A stretch of DNA of 64,000 bases from Sphingomonadaceae bacterium (GTDB lineage: Bacteria > Pseudomonadota > Alphaproteobacteria > Sphingomonadales > Sphingomonadaceae), in NCBI GenBank assembly GCA_024236155.1, contig JACKLA010000001.1, positions 620,001 to 684,000 of the forward strand, read 5' to 3'. Numbering within the stretch: the first letter of the stretch is position 1; every line of letters begins with the position of its first letter. Position numbers and translations under genes: made by a program. Below, one piece after another: positions 59,497 to 64,000 of this stretch. The notes under the pieces are model-generated. The model made no database searches, had not been told where the DNA came from, and saw only the letters and a list, made by a program, of their open reading frames with translations.

Positions 59497-59907
59497 ATGC
59501 GTATTTCGACCAAACTTATCCTGATTGCCGGTGGCAGCGCGCTGCTCGCGGCTTGCGGCGGCAACGGCATCCTCAGCCGTGAACGCCCGGATGAAATGGC
59601 CGTGCAACGCCAGGCTCCGCTGGTCGTGCCGCCCGATTTCAATCTCAACCCGCCAACCCCCGGCGCGCCGCGCCCGGCTGAAGGCACTGCGAGCGAGCAG
59701 GCGCTCGAAGCCCTGTTCGGCGGCCCGGCTCCGCGCAGCTCGGTCGAAACCAGCGCGCTTGACCGCGCAGGCACGGCTTCCCCCGGCATTCGCAGCTCGG
59801 TCGGCGATCCGGCGACCAACACCGTCGCCAAGGGCCGCGTGACGCGTGACATCATCGCCGCGCCCGAGGGTGACGGCCAGTTCGCCTCGGCGGTCATTCC
59901 CGGCTGA
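59497..59907 (+). CDS. DUF3035-type lipoprotein, 136 aa
   Basis: A lipoprotein signal (LILIAGGSALLAACG, lipidation Cys in LAAC) is followed by a short disordered proline-rich protein. The pattern RERPDEMAVQRQAPLVVPPDF is the DUF3035 signature. This gene commonly follows ileS-lspA in sphingomonads. Function unknown; probably a periplasmic or envelope structural lipoprotein. Confidence 0.88.
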   Translation: MRISTKLILIAGGSALLAACGGNGILSRERPDEMAVQRQAPLVVPPDFNLNPPTPGAPRPAEGTASEQALEALFGGPAPRSSVETSALDRAGTASPGIRSSVGDPATNTVAKGRVTRDIIAAPEGDGQFASAVIPG

Positions 59908-59911
59908 CGGC

Positions 59912-59934
59912 AAGCGCCGCGATAGCGGGCGCTT
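59912..59934 (+). terminator. Possible terminator hairpin after the DUF3035 gene
   Basis: AAGCGCC (59912-59918) pairs with GGCGCTT (59928-59934), 7 bp, followed by CCTGCCG and a modest T-run further downstream (59949-59952). It lacks a strong U-tract, so terminator strength is uncertain. Confidence 0.4.
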
Positions 59935-60021
59935 CCTGCCGAAATTCGTTTTACGCTGGCGGTGCGTTGTTGCGCGCGCGCCCTCCTTGCGGCACGTCGC
60001 GCGTGAGGAGAGAATTGCCCG

Positions 60022-61191
60022 ATGGATTTCCAGCTGACCGAGCAGCAGCGCGAGCTGCAGGATGCCGCCCGCCGCTTTGCCCGTGCCGAATTGCTCGACC
60101 TTGCGCGCGAGATGGAGGAGAAGGATTTCCCCGTCCCGCGCGACATGATGCGGCGCTACGGGGAAATGGGGTTCCTCGGCGTCAACCTGCCCCGGGAATA
60201 TGGCGGGCTGGGCCTCGGCCATCTCGAGGCGCTGCTGGTGCTCGAACAATTTGCGATGATCTCCAACGCGGTCGCCTTCCCCATATTCGAGGCGCTTGTC
60301 GGGCCTGTTCGCACGGTGGAGAAGTTCGCCAGCGATGAACTCAAGGCGCAGATCATCCCGCAAGTTTGCGCGGGTGAAGCGACCGTGGCGGTTTCGATGT
60401 CCGAACCCGATGCCGGAACCGCGCTGACCGATCTGACGACCGTTGCGCGCGTGGATGGTGACCACTTGGTGCTCAACGGCTCCAAACGCTGGACCAGCGG
60501 CGCGGGCCATGCGGAGTATTATGTCACCTATTGCCGCATGTCCGACGCGCCGGGGGCCGGGGGCATCGGTGCGGTACTCGTGTCGAAGGATATGGCGGGA
60601 GTGTCCTTCGGACCCCGCGAAGAACTGATGGGGTTCCGGGGTATAGAAACGCGCGACATCGTGCTGGAGGATGTGCGCGTGCCCAGGGGCAATATTATCG
60701 TTTCTGCCGGTGGTTTCGGGCAGTTGATGAGTGCCTTCGGGCTGGAGCGATGCGGCAACGCCACGCAGAGCCTCGGAGTGGCCGCCGCCGCACTCGAACA
60801 GGCGGTCGAGTACACGCAGGAGCGTAAGGCGTTCGGCAAACCGATCATCGATTTCCAGGCGGTGCAGCTCAAGCTCGCTGAAATGGCGATGAAGGTCGAG
60901 GCTGCGCGGCTGCTGATATATCGCGCTGCCGCCAATTCCGCGCATGAGCCGAGCGGCCTGCCCAGCGTATTCGAATCGAGCGTGGCCAAATGCTATGCCA
61001 ACGAGATCGTGCGCGAGGTCACCGCAGCCGGGCTGCAGGTGATGGGCGGCTATGGCTATCACAAGGATTATGGCATGGAACAGCGCGTGCGCGACGGTTT
61101 TGCCTGGGGCATTGCGGGCGGGACGACCGACGTCCAGAAGACCAATATCGCGGCGGCCATGATCGGGCGACGCTTCGACCAGCGGCGCTGA
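60022..61191 (+). CDS. Acyl-CoA dehydrogenase, 389 aa
   Basis: FAD enzyme that introduces a 2,3-double bond into an acyl-CoA. The family pattern is complete: VSMSEPDAGTALTD (flavin and substrate site), KRWTSGAGHAEYYVTY, ERKAFGKPIIDFQAVQLKLAEM, and the C-terminal VMGGYGYHKDYGMEQRVRD and GIAGGTTDVQKTNIAA. The chain length of its substrate is not readable. It has an AGAGAATT site before the ATG and is separate from the genes on either side. Confidence 0.92.
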   Translation: MDFQLTEQQRELQDAARRFARAELLDLAREMEEKDFPVPRDMMRRYGEMGFLGVNLPREYGGLGLGHLEALLVLEQFAMISNAVAFPIFEALVGPVRTVEKFASDELKAQIIPQVCAGEATVAVSMSEPDAGTALTDLTTVARVDGDHLVLNGSKRWTSGAGHAEYYVTYCRMSDAPGAGGIGAVLVSKDMAGVSFGPREELMGFRGIETRDIVLEDVRVPRGNIIVSAGGFGQLMSAFGLERCGNATQSLGVAAAALEQAVEYTQERKAFGKPIIDFQAVQLKLAEMAMKVEAARLLIYRAAANSAHEPSGLPSVFESSVAKCYANEIVREVTAAGLQVMGGYGYHKDYGMEQRVRDGFAWGIAGGTTDVQKTNIAAAMIGRRFDQRR

Positions 61192-61233
61192 TTTTGGTTG
61201 CCCCGTGCGAGGCGGAACCTAGACTTGGGCCCT

Positions 61234-61692
61234 ATGGAAGAATTGACCAGCCTCGATCCGCGCTACGTCACGGTAGTCAGGATCCGCACCGCGCTTGCCA
61301 CCTTGCCGATCCTGATCGCGGCCTTCGTACTTGAAGGGGCAGATATCCTGCCGTTTGGAGTGGTCATCGCCCCGGTGATCCTGCTTGCAGCCTTCATCAT
61401 CTTCCGCATCCCGCTGCGGCGCTATTCGGCGCGCGGCTATTCGATGGGCGAGGATCGGCTGCGCGTGGTGCGCGGGTTGCTGTTCCGGTCTGACACGGTG
61501 GTCCCATTCGGCCGCGTCCAGCATATCGATGTCGACCAGGGCCCGCTCGAACGCGCCTTCGGCCTGTCGACGCTGACGGTGCACACGGCAGGCACGCACA
61601 ACGCGTCGGTCCATTTGCCCGGCCTTGCGAGTGACGATGCCGTCGCCATGCGCGAGGAAATTCGCGCGCATATCAAGCGCGAGACGCTGTGA
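61234..61692 (+). CDS. PH-domain membrane protein (bPH2, YdbS-like), 152 aa
   Basis: Two transmembrane helices near the N-terminus (TLPILIAAFVLEGA, GVVIAPVILLAAFIIF) followed by a bacterial PH domain (YSMGEDRLRVVRGLLFRSDTVV, GRVQHIDVDQGPLERAFGLSTL). Such proteins occur in pairs and are thought to help in envelope or membrane-stress functions, but the role is unproven. ATG 61234 is chosen over an earlier TTG. Its stop overlaps the next start (GTGA). Confidence 0.88.
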   Translation: MEELTSLDPRYVTVVRIRTALATLPILIAAFVLEGADILPFGVVIAPVILLAAFIIFRIPLRRYSARGYSMGEDRLRVVRGLLFRSDTVVPFGRVQHIDVDQGPLERAFGLSTLTVHTAGTHNASVHLPGLASDDAVAMREEIRAHIKRETL

Positions 61693-63251
61693 GCGAACCG
61701 GCAATCCCGATCGGGGTCCCGCAACGGACCAACCCCGTCAGCGTGCTGGCGCAGGGCGCAAGTGCGGTGCGCAACGCGCTGTTCCCGATGATCGCGATCT
61801 TTTTCGGATCGGGCAGCCGGGGTTACAGCGTGATGCTGGCGCTCGGCATTGGGGTGCTGGTGATCGCGGTTGGCACGCTGCGCAGCTATATCCGCTGGAG
61901 GCGACTGACCTATACCGTGGGCCAAGAGGATATCCGCGTCGAAAGCGGTGTGCTGTCGCGCGCCGCCCGCTCGGTCCCTTACGATCGGATCCAGGATGTC
62001 AGCCTCGAACAGGCGCTGATCCCGCGCCTGTTTGGCCTTGTCGAAGTGCGGTTCGAAACCGGTGCTGGCGGCAAGGACGAATTGAAGCTCGCTTTCCTCA
62101 GGGAATCCGAGGGCGAGGCGCTACGCGAACTGGTCCGTGCGCAGAAGGATGGGGCGGGAATTGCCGTTCCTGAAGCGAGCGGGGCAGGAGAAGCCAGTGG
62201 CGATGGTGTCGCAACCCTCGAAGCCGCGTCGGAAGTGCTGTTCGCCATGCCGCCGAAGCGCCTTGTGACTTTCGGCCTGTTCGAATTCTCGCTTGCGGTT
62301 TTTGCGGTGCTGGCGGGCCTCGCGCAATATGCGGACACTTTCGCCGGTATCGAGTTGTGGGATCCGGACCTGTGGATGGAGTGGCTCGCCGGTCCGGGCG
62401 ACTGGATCGCGCATCTTGGCCCCATGGCGCAGGTCATCAGTGCGATTGCCGGGCTGGTGACGCTTTTCGTGGTCGGTTCCGTAACCGGGCTCGTGCGGAC
62501 GGTGCTGCGCGACTGGGGTTTCGTGCTTGAGCGGACGGCCAAGGGCTTCCGTCGCCGCCGCGGCCTGCTTACCCGCACCGACGTCGTCATGCCCGCGCAC
62601 CGGGTACAGGCGCTGGAGATCGGCACACGGATGATCCGGCGCCGGTTCGGTTGGCATGGCCTCAAATTCGTCAGCCTGGCGCAGGATGCGGGCGGGGCGA
62701 GCCACGATGTGGCGCCATTCGCAAAGCTGGGCGAACTGGCACCCATCGTGACGGCCGCCGGTTTCGCCATGCCGCCTGACGACCTCGACTGGCAGCGCAG
62801 CAGCAAGTCCTATCGCAATGCCGGGATGTGGATCGATGCGATCATCCCGTCACTTCTCGGCCTGGTACTGCTCGGGATTGCCCTGCTGACTGACAGCGAC
62901 ACTTTGGGCGGGCGCTGGTGGGTCGCGCTGATCCCGTTCGCGATTGGCATGTTCCTCGCGCTGCGGCAGTTTTTCCTGTGGCGCTACGCACGCAATGCCA
63001 TCGATGACCGGCAACTATATCGCCGTTCGGGCTGGCTGGCACCTTCCACCGCCATTGCCAATCGCGTGAAGTTGCAATCGGTCGAAATCGCTCAGGGGCC
63101 GCTCGCCCGCTTGCGCGGTTATGCCACGCTGCATCTCGGCCTTGCCGGGGGAAGCTTTGTCATTGCGGGCTTGCCGCTCGATCGCGCGCAGCAATTGCGC
63201 GCCGCGATTCTCGATAGCATTTCAGCGACCGATTTTTCCGAACTGACCTGA
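61689..63251 (+). CDS. PH-domain membrane protein (bPH2, YdbT-like), 520 aa
   Basis: Larger partner of the preceding gene. It has several transmembrane segments and three PH_2-like repeats: YTVGQEDIRVESGVLSRAA, then ERTAKGFRRRRGLLTRTD, and DRQLYRRSGWLAPSTAIANR. Each is followed by the conserved R(I/V)Q-x-(V/L) segment (YDRIQDVSLEQALIPRLFGL, HRVQALEIGTRMIRRRFG). GTG 61689 overlaps the previous stop. The pair is a likely membrane complex of unknown function. Confidence 0.87.
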   Translation: MSEPAIPIGVPQRTNPVSVLAQGASAVRNALFPMIAIFFGSGSRGYSVMLALGIGVLVIAVGTLRSYIRWRRLTYTVGQEDIRVESGVLSRAARSVPYDRIQDVSLEQALIPRLFGLVEVRFETGAGGKDELKLAFLRESEGEALRELVRAQKDGAGIAVPEASGAGEASGDGVATLEAASEVLFAMPPKRLVTFGLFEFSLAVFAVLAGLAQYADTFAGIELWDPDLWMEWLAGPGDWIAHLGPMAQVISAIAGLVTLFVVGSVTGLVRTVLRDWGFVLERTAKGFRRRRGLLTRTDVVMPAHRVQALEIGTRMIRRRFGWHGLKFVSLAQDAGGASHDVAPFAKLGELAPIVTAAGFAMPPDDLDWQRSSKSYRNAGMWIDAIIPSLLGLVLLGIALLTDSDTLGGRWWVALIPFAIGMFLALRQFFLWRYARNAIDDRQLYRRSGWLAPSTAIANRVKLQSVEIAQGPLARLRGYATLHLGLAGGSFVIAGLPLDRAQQLRAAILDSISATDFSELT

Positions 63252-63255
63252 TTGT

Positions 63256-63549
63256 TCAGGCGCGCAGATCCGCCCAATCGGGATTCTCGTCGAACTTCTT
63301 TTCGACGTACCAGCATTGCGGGACGATCCTGAAGCCTTGTGCGCGGGCATCGGAAACCAGCGCATCGACCAGAAGTGCTGCAATGCCGCGCCCGCCTATC
63401 GCCCTGGGCACGATCGTATGCGTGGCGACCCTCATATCGTCGCCATGCGGCTCCCAGTCGAGATGCCCGGTGTGTTCGCTACCTGCGATTTCGGCGATAT
63501 AGCGCCCGCCTTTGCCGCGCTGCCGGTGGGTGATCGTCACATCGGTCAA
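63256..63549 (-). CDS. Small GNAT-type N-acetyltransferase-like protein (YidJ/GCN5-related), 97 aa
   Basis: A short GNAT domain: GRYIAEIAGSEHTGHLDW and MRVATHTIVPRAIGGRGIAALLVDALVSDARAQGF, where the AIGGRG loop resembles the acetyl-CoA binding segment, and CWYVEKKFDENPDW near the end. The start is uncertain. TTG 63549 has AGGAGA 6 bp upstream and gives TDVTITHRQ; a longer ATG start at 63573 is possible. Such proteins are small acetyltransferases of unknown substrate. It is divergent from the aldolase gene. Confidence 0.75.
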   Translation of the reverse strand: MTDVTITHRQRGKGGRYIAEIAGSEHTGHLDWEPHGDDMRVATHTIVPRAIGGRGIAALLVDALVSDARAQGFRIVPQCWYVEKKFDENPDWADLRA

Positions 63550-63603
63550 ACTGTTTCTCCTGCTTGCCAACATCGCGCGCTGCGCTAGGGGCGTTGGGTG
63601 ACA

Positions 63604-64000
63604 ATGAAAGCACGCCAGTTCCTTTCCGACAATGCCGCAGCGGTGCATCCGCGCGTCTGGGAAGCCATGCGCGCTGCCGACGAGGCCGACGCACCCTATG
63701 AGGGCGATGCCTTGTCACAGGAGCTGGGCGCGCGCTTCTCCGACCTGTTCGGGCGCGAATGTGCGGCACTGTGGGTTGCGACCGGCACGGCGGCCAATTG
63801 CCTTGCGCTGGCAACATTGTGCGAACCTCATGGCGGGGTCGTCTGCCATCGCGAGGCGCATATCGAGGTCGACGAGGCGGGCGCTCCCGGCTTCTACCTC
63901 CATGGGGCGAAGCTAATGCTGGCCGAGGGCGAGGGTGCAAAGCTGACCCCCGAAGCGATTCGCGCGGTGATCGATCCGATTCGCGATGATGTCCACCAGA
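63604..64000 (+). CDS. ltaE: Low-specificity threonine aldolase / beta-eliminating lyase, partial (3' end outside window)
   Basis: PLP enzyme that splits threonine or allo-threonine to glycine and acetaldehyde. The N-terminal part is present: FLSDNAAAVHPRVWEAM, YEGDALSQELGARFSDLFG, VATGTAANCLAL and the conserved CHREAHIEVDEAGAPGF. The frame is open to the last base. ATG 63604 is favoured; a GTG at 63598 is in frame. The catalytic lysine lies beyond the window. Confidence 0.9.
   Translation, partial: MKARQFLSDNAAAVHPRVWEAMRAADEADAPYEGDALSQELGARFSDLFGRECAALWVATGTAANCLALATLCEPHGGVVCHREAHIEVDEAGAPGFYLHGAKLMLAEGEGAKLTPEAIRAVIDPIRDDVHQ

Noticed and set aside
1..64000. CRISPR array or complete prophage
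   Set aside because: No regularly spaced repeats, cas genes, or capsid, tail and terminase genes were found.

Overview
The window reads as an alphaproteobacterial chromosome of the order Sphingomonadales, most likely Erythrobacteraceae or a close relative. This is inferred from high GC, a TonB-dependent receptor with a catabolic cluster, the housekeeping order gpmA-purE-purK-folA-dipeptidase-ribF-ileS-lspA-DUF3035 lipoprotein, and the style of the Rhs proteins. No database search was possible, so family names rest on motifs and on similarity recalled from memory.

Layout. (1) 1-4.6 kb: small unknown genes, a VirB1-like lytic transglycosylase, a Tn3 transposase remnant, a decayed IS3 copy, and a complete IS3-family insertion (3293-4590) that cuts the decayed copy. 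(2) 4.7-32.2 kb: a large catabolic region for amines and omega-amino acids. A minus-strand run of coupled genes (GabT-like aminotransferase, GabD-like dehydrogenase, polar amino acid ABC transporter, cupin, FAD amine oxidase) is followed by LysR and TetR regulators, a secreted Ntn-hydrolase acylase, a TonB receptor, an NylB-like serine hydrolase, molybdenum-cofactor genes (xdhC, mocA), an MFS transporter and a PuuC-like aldehyde dehydrogenase. Next come a periplasmic molybdenum hydroxylase (IorAB type), two c-type cytochromes and a complete TTQ amine dehydrogenase set (heavy chain, MauE, MauD, light chain). The plausible logic is: import or hydrolyse amide-linked substrates outside the cytoplasm, oxidise the free amine to an aldehyde, then the aldehyde to an acid, and pass electrons to cytochromes. 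(3) 32.2-50.5 kb: an accessory island. It starts by truncating a flavin amine oxidase gene. It carries a decaying Rhs locus with displaced C-terminal cassettes, an orphan VirB2-like pilin, a 1455-residue NACHT-like ATPase with a C-terminal PD-(D/E)XK-like nuclease beside a DUF4238 gene, a tyrosine recombinase, a DUF3768 gene, a possible cysteine peptidase, an XRE regulator with an 18-bp palindromic operator, and two secreted proteins. It ends next to tRNA-Thr(GGT). (4) 50.5-64 kb: core housekeeping genes on the plus strand, often overlapping by 1-4 bp: glycolysis, purine and folate synthesis, FAD synthesis, isoleucyl-tRNA synthetase, lipoprotein processing, an acyl-CoA dehydrogenase, PH-domain membrane proteins, a GNAT protein, and a threonine aldolase cut by the window end.

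The best candidates for something undescribed are the ATPase/nuclease plus DUF4238 pair in the island, and the combination of TTQ amine dehydrogenase, molybdenum hydroxylase and amide hydrolases in one catabolic region.
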